This document shows positions 1-11,231 of a stretch of DNA of 64,000 nucleotides, one piece after another. The notes under the pieces were generated by a model. That model did not search any database. It saw only the letters and a program-made list of their open reading frames with translations, and was not told the DNA's origin. Location: assembly GCA_951799405.1 (NCBI GenBank), contig OX637332.1, positions 12,033,001 to 12,097,000 of the forward strand. The letters run 5' to 3'. The DNA is from Agapetus fuscipes. Lineage: Eukaryota > Arthropoda > Insecta > Trichoptera > Glossosomatidae. Position 1 is the stretch's first letter, and each line of letters opens with the position of its first letter. The position numbers and the translations under genes were made by a program.

Positions 1-169
1 TTGCGTAATGAGTATTTGAAATGAATAACTAAAAGAAGTAACGATAAGTAAAAGATTAAGGAAATTCTTAATTATTAAATTAAAAACAAAAAAAGTTAAT
101 GTAAGTATTAATTATTTTGTGGCTGGATCTTTTTTTCACGATGAAACTGATCAATAAAAATTTATAAAG

Positions 170-430
170 TGATCTGCAAAGATATGTATATGAACAATAA
201 AGATTCATAATAAACGCATGCCCACAAACAGATACGTGTATGTTGGCGCTAACACTCGCTGCGTGTGTTAAAAAAATAAAGAATCAAATCTCAAATTAAC
301 ATATGCACGGCAATTTTCCCTGCTCTTCCTTAAAACAGAAGTCTGGGTTGACACTTATAGCCAATGGAATTTTTTTGTACATTTTGAGTTATCAGCCTTA
401 TATCAACCATATCAACCAACAAAAAATATA
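170..430 (-). repeat. LINE tail repeat, degraded
   Basis: Landmarks recognisable from the GCAAAGATATG end through the GTCAGCC-like end; about 260 bp with many changes. Confidence 0.5.
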
Positions 431-911
431 ACCAGATAATGAAAACGGCCCACAATAGATTTAAAGTTATATTCTAAAAAAGGAACTAAGCTTTCTTGTT
501 TTTTTTAATCGATGTACAAATTATGAAATATAAATATGGAGCAATTTTTTTTTTTGCTTCAAGAATTGTACACATATTTTTTTACTTACAATAAAATATA
601 TTACAAATATTAGCAAACAATAACGTATAGAAGATAAGATGAAATCGGAACAGAAAAACGAAAATAGATGACATTATATACCGCCAGAGGGAATATGTAT
701 AGGAATATTCCAACACAAAATATTAGACAGTTATTCTGATCATCAAAGGAATGGAACAACAAGATAATTGTAATTTTTCGAGTTAATAAGCAATTAGTCA
801 TAAATTGTTATTAAATGCCAGTACGTCTGACAAAGCGGTGTTACACAAAAATCTTAAATGAAGGAAAGGCTTATATCTTTCAAAACATATATTTAAAACA
901 ATTTGTAGTAG

Positions 912-1182
912 TATTCGGTCGATAGCTTAGTTAGAAGAACTACTGAATTCAAAGCCAGTATGGGATGTAAGAAATGATTTTTAAAACCTAAAATCATAGT
1001 ACCAGCGAGGTTTACCCGACTTGACGATAAATAAAAACGCACCCCCTCTGGAAGCTGGGATGCTCCACTTCAAAATAAAAGGTTATCGTAAGGCTGGCCA
1101 TCTAACCTGTGAAAATAAATAAGTTTGAATTGTCCCATGCGATCCCCTCAGGGATAACGCAAGTTGCATTATATGAGCAACT
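912..1182 (+). repeat. SINE-A copy, old
   Basis: Head CGGTCGATAGCTTAGTTAG is degraded, but the body blocks (CTGGGATGCTCCACTTC, AAGGCTGGCC) are clear. Confidence 0.6.
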
Positions 1183-1734
1183 AAAAGCATTTTGTTATGA
1201 AATTAAAATTTTACTTTGAAATTACCCTATGTTAAAATAAAATTAAGGTTGCGCGACCTAAATCTTTTATTTTCTGGTGAACGCAAATCTATGCTGGTAA
1301 ATAAACGTTATGTATGTTAGTCAATGTAAAATATGTAGGTGAATGTTGTTTATTTGTTGACAGTGCATTTAAAAAAAGATACAATGTCATATTTTACTTT
1401 TATATATTAAGTTGTTTACTGTATTGCGCTAGAAATTTAGAGGTCAAAGTCATAGAGGGCTTGGTGCAAAACACACTGAATGGCGTAAACCTGCCCAAAT
1501 ACACAAATAGTTTGTACGATGTAGATTGTAGGTAGATTAGGAGATTTGTGCTGAATATTCAATAGATAGTATAAGATAAAATTTTGAAAGATAAAGAAAA
1601 AGTGTAAAAAACATCCAGATTTGAAATGGCTGCAACATCTCATGTACCAGTTAGTTATATTGTAAAAATGTAAGTGTTACATGAAGTTACCTACGTATGT
1701 AGTGTCTCTAAATAAGTCTGATTTCATATAATCT

Positions 1735-1850
1735 ATGTATCTATAATCTAAGTTGCAAAGATATATGAACATGTAAAATTCATATGAAATGCATGCTCAC
1801 AAACAGACACGTGTAAGTTCGCGCTTACAAATGCTACAAGTATACTTATT
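1735..1850 (-). repeat. LINE tail repeat, 3' half
   Basis: Carries the ATAATCTAAGTTGCAAAG end and the ACACGTGTAAGTTCGCGC block, then stops. Confidence 0.65.
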
Positions 1851-1864
1851 TGGGCATAAGCATT

Positions 1865-2130
1865 TAGAAAAAATGGATGACGAACGCATGACGAAGAATA
1901 TATACAGGAAATATGAGGGAAATCAAAGAGGAAGAGAATAATCGAAATAGGATTGGCTTGACCATATGAGTGAAATTGTAAAGGTATGGGGCTCACAGAT
2001 TGAATATAAGAGAAGGAAACATACGTAAAAAGGAATTGATATGAATGAACTCAAGGAGTATGTCAGAATAGGAATAAGCAGAGGAGGCTCTGCACAGGTT
2101 CTGTCTCCCCCCCCTAGAGGAACGATGACA
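1865..2130 (+). mobile_element. Decayed relative of the LINE C-terminus
   Basis: Plus-strand translation with stops resembles the C-terminal segment of the LINE (an MTKNIYRKYEGNQRGRE-like stretch, then WLDHMSEI and MNELKEYV). An older, divergent family. A minus-strand tail copy lies just left. Confidence 0.5.
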
Positions 2131-2706
2131 TCGTTGCATTACATTATATATTACATTACATTACAATACACGGAACTGAAAAGTGATATTGGGTGATAAA
2201 ACAGATGCACGCACTTATCGGAATTCCCGTGAACACCGTGTGATGATATTATAATGAATAAGGGAGGGGAGGCTGACGCTTTAGCACGCGATGGCAACAC
2301 CGCCCGTGGGAAGCTGGACTCTGTCTCACGGCAGAAAGTTTTATCATTGCACTGGCCAATAAATAATAATCTACGAACTGCACAGAGTGTGCAAGTGATG
2401 GTGAACATATGGTGCGCGAGCATTGATGAGGGCTACAACAAGCGACACATTTTTTTTTTTGAAGAATGCAAAAACGCAACACAATCAAGCTCCGCACATA
2501 GTGCCACTTTTTAAAGCGTGTTTTTTTAAGAGACTTGTGAAGAATAATGTAATTCCAGGCCAGAAACATCTTGAATGAATAATTCATTATTATAATGAAT
2601 AATTAATTAATAAGTACCTACCCAACGATATCTGTTAAACCAGAAGCGCTATGCTGCTAAATTCGTTACACTTTGAATATCCATACAAGTCCGACAATGC
2701 TAGCGC

Positions 2707-2747
2707 TTGCGAAAGAACTCCATAGAATCTATGGAGTTCTTTCGCAA
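2707..2747. repeat. Perfect 20-bp hairpin
   Basis: TTGCGAAAGAACTCCATAGA, a single A, then the exact complement. Confidence 0.85.
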
Positions 2748-2931
2748 TAGATAAAAGGTCACAGCACATCTTATTTTTATAAAACTTCGGGGTCAAAGTT
2801 ATGAATGGGAATCGAACTAGCGTTATTGTATTTCAAATATTGAACTCCCTTGACAGTACCTCCTTTGAAGATGTCATAACGCCATAGCTGCGACATGCCG
2901 TCCTCATATAAGGTGTGGTAATAATTTATTT

Positions 2932-3055
2932 TCACAGGTATGGGGACCGGCCTTACGTCAACTTCTTTATTTGAAGTTTGGGAATCCCAGCTACCAAGAA
3001 GCTGTTTTCATTTCCTCTACAAGCTCCAAAGAAGCCGATAGATTTAGACATTATT
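2932..3055 (-). repeat. SINE-A body fragment
   Basis: GGGACCGGCCTTACGTCAAC followed by the paired GAAG block; head missing. Confidence 0.5.
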
Positions 3056-3259
3056 TTGAGATATATTTATCTTACTACTGGCAATTACTCATATTGAAAA
3101 CTTGATCCGGCTATAAAGCTAAAAGAAGAGTTTGCCCTACCTTAGCCTTGAAAATTTGCTCATGTAATCCTCACCTCATGTTGCACAGACTAGCCTGAAT
3201 AATAAGTAGGTACAACTTTATTTATTATGTCTTATTAATCCTGTGTCAATATACTTCAG

Positions 3260-3512
3260 TTATGTCTATAATCTATAATCTAAGTGTAAAGATATATTCA
3301 CATTTACAAATCATATTAAATGCAAGCCCACAAACAGACACGCGTTAGTTAACACTTACAAATGCTGCATGTGTACTAACAAATTAAAATACAACTCTCA
3401 AATGAACATAAGCCCTGCACTTTTGCCAACCTTCCCTGAAACTTCGCCATTGGCAATGTAAACCATTTTTACGGTATGAGTGGTCAGACTCATATCAACC
3501 TATAAGTCAAGT
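3260..3512 (-). repeat. LINE tail repeat, nearly full
   Basis: Runs from the TATAATCTAAG end to CCTATAAGTCAAG. Confidence 0.7.
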
Positions 3513-3519
3513 AGGTAAT

Positions 3520-4490
3520 ACAAATAATAAATAATATTTACAAAAAAGAGTACCTTAAAAAGAAATCTATTAAAAAAAAGTGGGTATATGAATTATATTA
3601 ATACATAATAATCAATAATATGGATTTTTCGTTATAATACGTGATTGAAGTAATAATATTCAATTATATTCACTGTTTTACAAAGTGTTGGGAAACATAC
3701 ATACAAAAGGTTCACAATTTATGGTTTCAATTTGAAAGCGTGTTTGTCAGAATTCTGATAGATCCTAATGACGCGACGGCTAGTTAGATGTGTTTGCAGT
3801 CCTCTGTTTCCCCTAATGGGTGTTTTACCTCATCTACCTGCCTGCTCTTTGCGCAGAGGGTAAAAAAACCTAAATTGCTGGGGTTAAATAATATCAAGGG
3901 TGGCCAATATGCTCACTCTTAATACAGCGATAATTTTATATTGTTTCATTTTTTAATTGATTGGAGTTATTTTATTCGTAGTAATAACATCTCTCCATAA
4001 GAAAATAAATTGGTTTAAATGTAATAAATGATGTTTAAAATATGTATTATTATAAATTGCATGTAAATATAGGGTTGACAAAAAATAATGATAAAAACAT
4101 TTTATTGAAAATTCTACGTAAATTTATCAGTAGATTATCTTTGAAAAAAAAAAATATGTTTTTTTAAATTGTTTACAGCGAATAAAAACCTTATTTAGTA
4201 AAAGCAGGTTTCAAATGATTCGAGGAAAAATGTATATTTCATTTTTTATTTCAATGTATCTTAAAAATCGTTAGTGTTAACAATATCATTCCTAATTTAC
4301 GTAAACGGGTATAGTTGTACACTCTTGTGCCCAACTTTTTTTTTTCCAAAATATGTAACAAAACTTTTTTTGTATGTTACGAACATTCCCCTAATTCTAA
4401 CACCCCTTAAAATGCAAAATATAGGTAATTTTCCATCAAGTAGTTAAATCAGTCTCAATTGAAACACGCTACATTAGTTCAGTTCACATG
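3520..4490. other. No feature seen
   Basis: AT-rich with homopolymer runs; no gene, SINE or LINE landmark found. Confidence 0.5.
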
Positions 4491-4832
4491 TTCATCCCCC
4501 GACCGTTAAATGCGACCATCTACGTATTTTAGGGAGATGACTCACGTACTCTGGTGCACAGCCGCATTTCCATACATTGGCTGTCTGTCGTTTTTCCCAG
4601 GCAATTAGGAGACTGACACAGGTAATGATAGTAGTATTACTATCAAACTCATCTCGGGGATGCAATGAAATACTTCCAATTAGACCATGAAATATTTCCA
4701 TACCAACTGTGCTGGCAGCAAAAATACGGCGGAATAATAAAAGTGCATTTTGTATTCTTATTATAAAAACGCATCGCTACAGGAATGTACAGGTTTATGT
4801 AATGTACGCAACGCAACTAAAAAAAACGCAAC

Positions 4833-5147
4833 TAAACTACACATATAGTGTAACTTCTTGCCGCGTTAACCCCGAGGGGGTCACATGTGGCGAGTTGAAC
4901 CTATTTATTTTTACAGGTAAGGGGGCCGGCCTTACGCCAACCACTTCAGTTGAAGTGGGAGTTTCCCAGCTCCCGAGAGGGCTGGTACTCATTTCTTGTG
5001 AAGGCTGAGTAAACCTTGCCGGTATTTTATTTTAAGGTTTGAAATAAACACCGAAATGGGAAATCATTTCTGACACCCTCGGTGGGATTCGAACCCGAGC
5101 TCACGGGGCGGAATGCAAGCACTCTACCAACTGAGCTATCGACCGGA
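4833..5147 (-). repeat. SINE-A copy (tRNA-derived)
   Basis: On the minus strand it begins with a tRNA-like head: TAGCTCAGTTGGTAGAGT (box A type) and GGTTCGAATCC (box B). A body follows containing two conserved GC-rich blocks (AGGCCGGCCCCCTTACCTG and CGACCCC/GGGATAACGCGG). Transcribed by RNA polymerase III from the head, and moved by a LINE. Confidence 0.85.
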
Positions 5148-5632
5148 CAATTTAAAAAGGTACATTTTTTAAATTTGCCATACTTTTGTGTAAAAATTGT
5201 AATCAGTATTTCTTTCTCTCATATATTCATTCTTAATAGCAAAAGTCATACTTATATTTTGTTCTTTGTTTGCTAAAGACTCTTATTAAAAATCATGTTT
5301 TTGAGTTCATCGTGTATTTTTGATTTAAAAAAAAAGGATAATTGGTTGAAAGCTTAAGTTACAAAATATATGTTTTTCAGTTCTATGTTTAAAAACATTT
5401 CATAAAAAAATCTTTGCATTGCCATTACTCTCTGCCCTGCTGTAGGGTAAAATCTGTGGGTAATATTATTCCAATTCAAAAATGACTAAAATTGACGAAG
5501 TCTGCGGACAAAGAAGACAGCTTTTTAGCTAGCCGACAGGAATCGCCGTTGAGATGCTTTTCGCAAATGTAAACGAAACTATTTATAATATAAAATATTT
5601 AACATTACAAGCATCAGTCGAACTTTCAAATT

Positions 5633-5808
5633 AATATTATTTTATTTATTTAATTGAAGATTTAAATCAAAACACTGGTTTGTATTTTCACGGTTATAAT
5701 CAATTTATTTTAAAATTGCTGGGCTTAAATTGCTAAATTGATTATAATCGTGAAAATACAAAACAGTGTTTTGATTTAAATCTTCAATTAAATAAATAAA
5801 ATAATATT
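5633..5808. repeat. Inverted repeat, about 75-bp arms
   Basis: TAATTGAAGATTTAAATCAA and its complement frame a short loop (5708-5733). Followed by the shared terminus TTTTCACAGTGTTAATACAC. Confidence 0.7.
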
Positions 5809-5903
5809 GAATATGAATTTTCACAGTGTTAATACACAAACAATTCAAAATATATTTCAAATTAATGTTCAACGAATGTAAAAGATTATTGGGAATAACT
5901 CAC

Positions 5904-6178
5904 TTGCTGGTGGTGGACGAGACGAAGAACATGTGGTGGATGCAGCCATGTCCTGGGTCCACTGAGAATCACCTCCAGAATGACTCATCCTCAAGCCGCT
6001 CCTTGATGTCAGATCCAGATGATTTTTGTTCATTCAAATTCACTTGAAAATATTTTTGTTGTTGTTAAGAAGTCATTTACTCAAATATTTGTCTTTTAAA
6101 AACTGTTTATCGTTCTTCAAACTTCAAAACTTTCTGTTCATTATAATTAGCATTCCTATTCACCTCCCTTTTAAGATC
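5904..6178 (-). CDS. Candidate 5' coding exon of a second minus-strand gene
   Basis: A pyrimidine-rich gttttcag acceptor lies just right of 6178 and a GTGAGT donor at 5903-5898. The exon carries a 5' UTR with short upstream ORFs, then an ATG at 6033 directly preceded by an in-frame TGA. It encodes 43 residues plus one base, including MSHSGGDSQWTQDMAAS and a Ser/Pro-rich end. The protein is not recognised. Downstream exons should lie left of 5900, but I could not find one in phase. Confidence 0.45.
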
Positions 6179-6344
6179 TGAAAACAAAAAAATATAGGTG
6201 TTACACTTTTTACAAAATAACTCCACATTCGCAAAGCAATATTTAAAAAATGGCATTATAATAAATAATTCAAAATTAAATGCAGGTTATTTAAAAAATA
6301 CAAAATTTGAAAAAATAGGAGGTTTTAAGGCAAGATTGAAAATA

Positions 6345-6571
6345 AGGTGAAAGGTGCCATACAAGCCGATTCCCATCGGTTTCCCGTTTAAAATGAGGCA
6401 AAAATAATAAAAAAGTAGACTGCATGGTTTCAATGGGGAAAAAATACGTATTGTTTCTTTGGTTTTAAATGTAATTTTTTTACTTTGTGCCTATATTTTT
6501 AAAGTACTTTGTTACATGATTTTAAAAGGGAAACCGATGGGAACCGGCTTGTATGGCACCGTTCGCCATTG
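6345..6571. mobile_element. hAT-type MITE, second copy
   Basis: Same internal sequence (AGACTGCATGGTTTCAATGG) and TIRs with GATTCCCATCGGTTTCCC, slightly older than the copy at 26875. Confidence 0.75.
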
Positions 6572-6579
6572 AAATATAA

Positions 6580-7500
6580 TGATTTTTTAAAGCGATGAGC
6601 AATGATTTTAATTGTTTTATTGTGCGCAAAGCTGATGATTTATAATAAAAAAAAATCCAATATTCTGCTAGAATTTCTTTTTTACTGAGCTAGGCATTCA
6701 TAATAAAAACAAAGCAAAAAGTTTTGTTACACAGACCTTGTCAAACAGAAAAAAATAACAATTTTGTACAAGTAATTTATACCAGTAATTGAAGAGGTAG
6801 GAAACTATTAAAACAATAGTAGAAAACTGCAACACTTCTTGTGGTCGTTTGAACAAAAACAATAAATCACATTCATTGTCAACATTATATTCATTGCATG
6901 GGGTAGGGTAGAAAAATCATTGTACAATGTACTGCATTGGTTACATTTTCATTCGTTCCATTGATTTTATGAAACGCCAAAATATCTCAAGCGGCACTCA
7001 CTTCAACTCATACACATTATTCAGTAATTGTTCCTATCAAAAATGCCAAGCACTTGAATGTATCAAAAGTAAAATACTTGTATTTTTTTCGCAAAACTTT
7101 TACAATCATTTACAAAGGTAAAAAATGTTTCTTTCAAGTGCGCTTCTTTATTGCATTTTGTATTTGACCAATAAGGTATTATTGTGGGAACTTAGCTGTT
7201 TAGTACGGCGCATTGTTTCAATATCAAAAGTTTTTTTTAACTGTGTTAGTTATAGTTTCATATTACTTGGTACAGTTATGTGTTTTAAAAATGGAGTGGG
7301 AAAAACAGTTGAAGGAAATTAGTTCATACCAAAACTTTTTGTTGCTGAAAGCGCGGCAAAAATAATAAAACATTTGTTAACTTATGACCATGTAAATACC
7401 GACTAATGTAGGTACATATTCTGACAGCAGTAAACAAATAAAATACCTAATGCTATCTCTACCAAGGAGATTGCCATGCAAAGTGAAGTATGGTAGATTT
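6580..7500. other. No feature seen
   Basis: AT-rich. Two 64-65-codon plus-strand ORFs (6927, 7125) look like chance. Confidence 0.5.
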
Positions 7501-7504
7501 TTTT

Positions 7505-7735
7505 TATATTTTAGAAACAAAATTCTATTTAAACACTGTTTTTTTTCACATATATTGATTTATTTTAATTATAAATTATAAACGTTTTCGACCTTATAGG
7601 TCATCATCAGGTAGGAATACAATAAAAGTTTTTAGTTTCTTTTTATAAGTAAAATAAATCAATATATGTGAAAAGAAACAGTGTTTACATATAATTTTGT
7701 TTCTAAAATATATGAAAAATAAATCAATATGAAAT
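7505..7735. repeat. Inverted repeat with a hammerhead-like motif in the loop
   Basis: Arms ACAAAATTCTATTTAAACAC / inverted at about 7675-7705, including CACATATATTGATTTA. In the loop (7611-7581, minus) lies CTGATGA-T-GACCT/AGGTC-GAAAACG. The flank TTTCACAGTGTTAATACAC also occurs after 5810 and 46980, so these are termini of one family. Confidence 0.6.
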
Positions 7736-7849
7736 TTCACAGTGTTAATACACAAACCATAAATATATATATATGAAGTATGGTATTTGAATTATAGTTA
7801 CGCATTATTTCAACAATGTGAACAGAAGAAGAAGAAGGTATTTATTTCT

Positions 7850-8098
7850 ATAATCTATGATGCAAAAATACATAACATTTAAGAATTAAGATACAAATTA
7901 AATGCATGCCCACAAGCAGATACTTGTTAATTTGCACTTACAAATGCTGCATGTGTACTCACAAAATAAAAACCCACTCCTCAAATTAACAGACCTCTAA
8001 AACTCTTGCCAATTTTTTTTAAACAAGACTGATGTTGATGAAGTGAACCAAATTATTCAGTATTAAATCAGCCTCATATAAACCTATAAGTCAAGGAA
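7850..8098 (-). repeat. LINE tail repeat, nearly full
   Basis: Ends at the common boundary CCTATAAGTCAAGGAA. Confidence 0.7.
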
Positions 8099-8239
8099 TC
8101 CAAATAATTAATAAATAATAGAGTTAGCCACTGAAGATGGACGATAGCGCTTAGACATTGCGTGAGCTACTGAACACAGATACATTTTATTGAGATAATT
8201 GAGTTTTAATATAAAATAATAATTAATTGGTTCGAATAT

Positions 8240-8545
8240 GATGATAACACAAAATAAGATTGTATCTATGCATAAGTTGGATGCCTTTTAGGTTTTTCTG
8301 TCCAGACATTCTTCTACCAATCTTTGCCGGAGCTGGACAGTATCGTGTTATTGTAAAGCTGGTAGGAACCAAAATATTTCTGAAATCTTTGATGTATTCT
8401 TGTAAAGCGGCAAATTGGCAGGCGAGATTAGGCAGGGGTTGCTTAATCCCGAGATTAGGGTTCCAGTGGACAAAAAATACTAGCCGAGGCAAGACTCCTA
8501 TAGAGGAAGCGGTCAGTCAAAGAAACCAAGAACAATGGGGCTGAT
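8240..8545. other. Unassigned open stretch on both strands
   Basis: Plus (8260-8544) and minus (8492-8223) are both open for about 90 codons and less AT-rich than the surroundings. The minus reading (PLPNLACQFAALQEYIKDF) looks more protein-like. No family recognised; probably a retroelement or gene relic. Confidence 0.25.
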
Positions 8546-9055
8546 CCAGGTTGAAACATATTTTTGATATTTTGCTATTTTTCCTGTTCTAACAATGGTT
8601 TACTGGCTACTGAAATTCTTTTAATTGACTGCAGTTTACCTATACAAATAACTTTGCCTTTGTGTATTTTTTCATGCAAAATCATTGGCGTACCTTTCAC
8701 TGAGTATCAAAGTAAAAATAAATGAATGCTTTTTATTATTTATAGTTTCATATTTTGAGCAAATGTTTAATGTTTTGAACGATTCTTATGCATTTTACAA
8801 AAGCTCAAAAATGTGTTAAATATTGATGCCATGTGAAGGAAAAAACAGTTTTAATTGTGATTTTATTGTATCTTAAATAAGACAAGTAATCGTTAAAATC
8901 CAGCAAAATGGTATGCATTGTTATGTATATTATTCACTTCAAAATCATATTAGAGGCATATTGCACAAGTCAGCATACCTACTCTAAAAGTTCTTATGAA
9001 AATAATTTCTAACATACTCCGCAATTAAATGGCTGGCTTTTGTTCGTACATATTT

Positions 9056-9325
9056 CGAACATACTGTAACGCTACGGATTTATAATCTGAAGGTAGTGGA
9101 TTCGATTCCTATCGAAGAACGAGATAATATTATTTGATTTGATTATACTTTTATCATTGCGCTCTTTGCTGCGTTGAAAACAATATCTGCCTTTACCGAA
9201 GACCGGTGCCCATGGTCCATCTAGCCTTGCAAAAACGGACCTTCCTTGAAAATTTCCACTTTCTATTTAGACGACCAAGCTTGTGGAGGGTTCTTGAGAT
9301 GTGATTCACAAAAAAACAACACTCG
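9056..9325 (+). repeat. SINE-B copy, old head
   Basis: Box B-like GGATTCGATTCCTATCG, then the standard body and GAGGGTTCTTGAGATGTGAT end. Confidence 0.7.
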
Positions 9326-9362
9326 CCCAATAAATCTTCCCAATATACCTGTGATATTTTCG

Positions 9363-9363
9363 T

Positions 9364-9418
<55 letters not shown>

Positions 9419-9443
9419 TATATATATATATATATATATATAT
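9363..9443. repeat. (TA)n microsatellite
   Basis: About 80 bp of alternating TA with one GG interruption. The open frames across it are artefacts. Confidence 0.95.
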
Positions 9444-9449
9444 TAATTT

Positions 9450-10300
9450 ATTAGATGAGCTTGTTTGGAAAAATTGAGGCTTATTTAATGTTAGGAAGTG
9501 AATCAAAATATCCTGTATATTTCGATATGATAAGTGCTAGCATTATTCAATAAGATAGGGGTAAGATGATTTGGCAGAAGAGTCTACAGGTCTCTTGAAA
9601 AAGTCACAATATTTTATAATCAGAGCAAAAAAATGTCGTAGATATTTGTTTGAAAAGTGCCAAAAACTTAATTTAATAAGCTAGTGAAGAAAAAGTCGTT
9701 AATTTAGTTAAGTGAAGTGAATGAGGCCATAATTCTGGACGAGCTTGAAAATTAAAAAAAAAACATTGATAGTTTTGTGAAAAACTAGCGGTGTCGTTTG
9801 TTCTTTAAGTATATTATTTTTGTAATTTGCCAAATATTGAATCGCGCTATAGATATTTTCACACACTCGCACTTGAATATTGCAATTTTGCAATTTATAA
9901 ATGTTCTAGATTTACATACTCACATTTCAAATAAAAATGAAAAATTACCGCAACGCAATGCAAAAAATATTTAAAATGTGTACCGAAAAGCAATTTGATT
10001 TAGACACTTCAAATAATTAAATATCACAATATAATAATGCAATACTTATAATAATCAAATAAAAATAAGTAGATACAATAACAATGCCGAATATGAATAA
10101 ATTGCATCCTACCGACGGATCGGGAGTGGGTTGATTTAATTGCGCCGCATTAAAAATGAGAAAAATAAGGTCAATAATGAGGTCGAGCTTTATGCATATT
10201 AAAGGACTTTCCAAGGCCACAAAGATGACTTTTTATTATAATTTGTTTTTTCTCTATTTGCTTGTCTCTACCTTCTCTTTTATATAGGCCTCTTACAAAA
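9450..10300. other. No feature seen
   Basis: AT-rich, no recognised repeat or coding signal. Confidence 0.5.
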
Positions 10301-10309
10301 TATTTTTAA

Positions 10310-10600
10310 TAAATATTGGGATGATTTATTTGATGAGCGTTGTTTTTTTGCCAATCATACTTCAAGACCCTTTGCATGCTTGTGTGTCTCTAGTCGGCGC
10401 CGATTTTGCAAACAACACCCTATTGTTTTAAAGCTGCATAACATTTTGTGGTCGATCGTTTCTTAAAGGCAGGATTTTTTTTTAAATTTAGTCAAGAGCG
10501 TACCTATTTAATTTTTTTTTGTGATCTGCTGGAAATGAAACTAACAACCTTCCGTTTACGAGTCCGTGGTGCTAACCACTGGACTACGGACCGGTCGGAC
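10310..10600 (-). repeat. SINE-B copy
   Basis: Head GGTCCGTAGTCCAGTGGTTA on the minus strand; body diverged. Lies just downstream of the 13-exon gene's polyadenylation site. Confidence 0.7.
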
Positions 10601-10989
10601 TTTACATGTGATATTATTTTTCTCTCACCGTATTTTATTTGTCTATACATTTCTTCGATCTTGCAAAAACATAATATTACATAATTAGTTGAAGTATTTT
10701 TACAAAGAAAAAAACTTTCCAGTACAAAGTTTGGAAAACTGCAACAAAGTCAATTCGTCTCCTAAACTTTGATGCCACCAAATATTATTAATTATATAAT
10801 CATCTAAGCATATTTAAACGTATGAGTATTTAAGCAAATATAACATAGCAAAAACGCTTATGAAATAGCAAATTTTTTGGAAAATTAAAAAAATATACTT
10901 ACGAAACGATTTTCACCTGGTTTTTATAACTATTGAAAAAAATATTTTTAATTACACAATTAAAAAAAAAAACACTATTACTTAAGATA

Positions 10990-11164
10990 AAATTAAAGAA
11001 ATAATATTTATTTTATTTATTTATTTAATCAGTCGATACAATTAAATTTTTATTTTAGAAAAAATGCTACTCTATTTAGAATTTTAAATAACTTGTGTTC
11101 AATAACGAAGCGCGAAGGACAATGTCAACAGAATTTGTTTGGCACTTAGTGGGGACTCGCCAGC
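10990..11164 (-). terminator. 3' UTR with polyadenylation signals
   Basis: Below the TAG stop the minus strand reads through about 140 bases into overlapping AATAAA signals (11005-11026). Cleavage probably lies near 10990. Confidence 0.5.
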
Positions 11165-11231
11165 CTAAAATGATGTTCCCATTTCTTCCCCCTCCCTTCT
11201 CGCGAAACCATCCACACGTGCGTGTGTAGCA
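11165..11231 (-). CDS. Exon 13, terminal coding exon of the 13-exon gene
   Basis: After a tattttcag acceptor, 67 bases encode residues 205-225 (ATHARVDGFARREGEEM...) and end in TAG at 11167-11165. The preceding intron is about 8.1 kb. The first base completes Arg204 from exon 12, so the phase fits. Confidence 0.6.

Noticed and set aside
4492..4701. Minus-strand ORF with an exon-like piece (WEKRQTANVWKCGCAPEY) between a gtgtcag acceptor and GTGAGT
   Set aside because: The phase does not follow the candidate exon at 5904, one phase has a stop, and no further exon was found. Kept only as a possibility.
5108..5147. Apparent tRNA gene (tRNA-like head with A and B boxes)
   Set aside because: It is the 5' head of SINE-A, repeated in several copies with a long non-tRNA body.
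9246..9506. Tyr/Ile repeat protein ORFs
   Set aside because: They are translations of a (TA)n microsatellite.
10897..10910. 14-bp micro-exon with GTAAGT donor and aaaccag acceptor (minus)
   Set aside because: It lies beyond the polyadenylation site of the 13-exon gene and has no partner exon.
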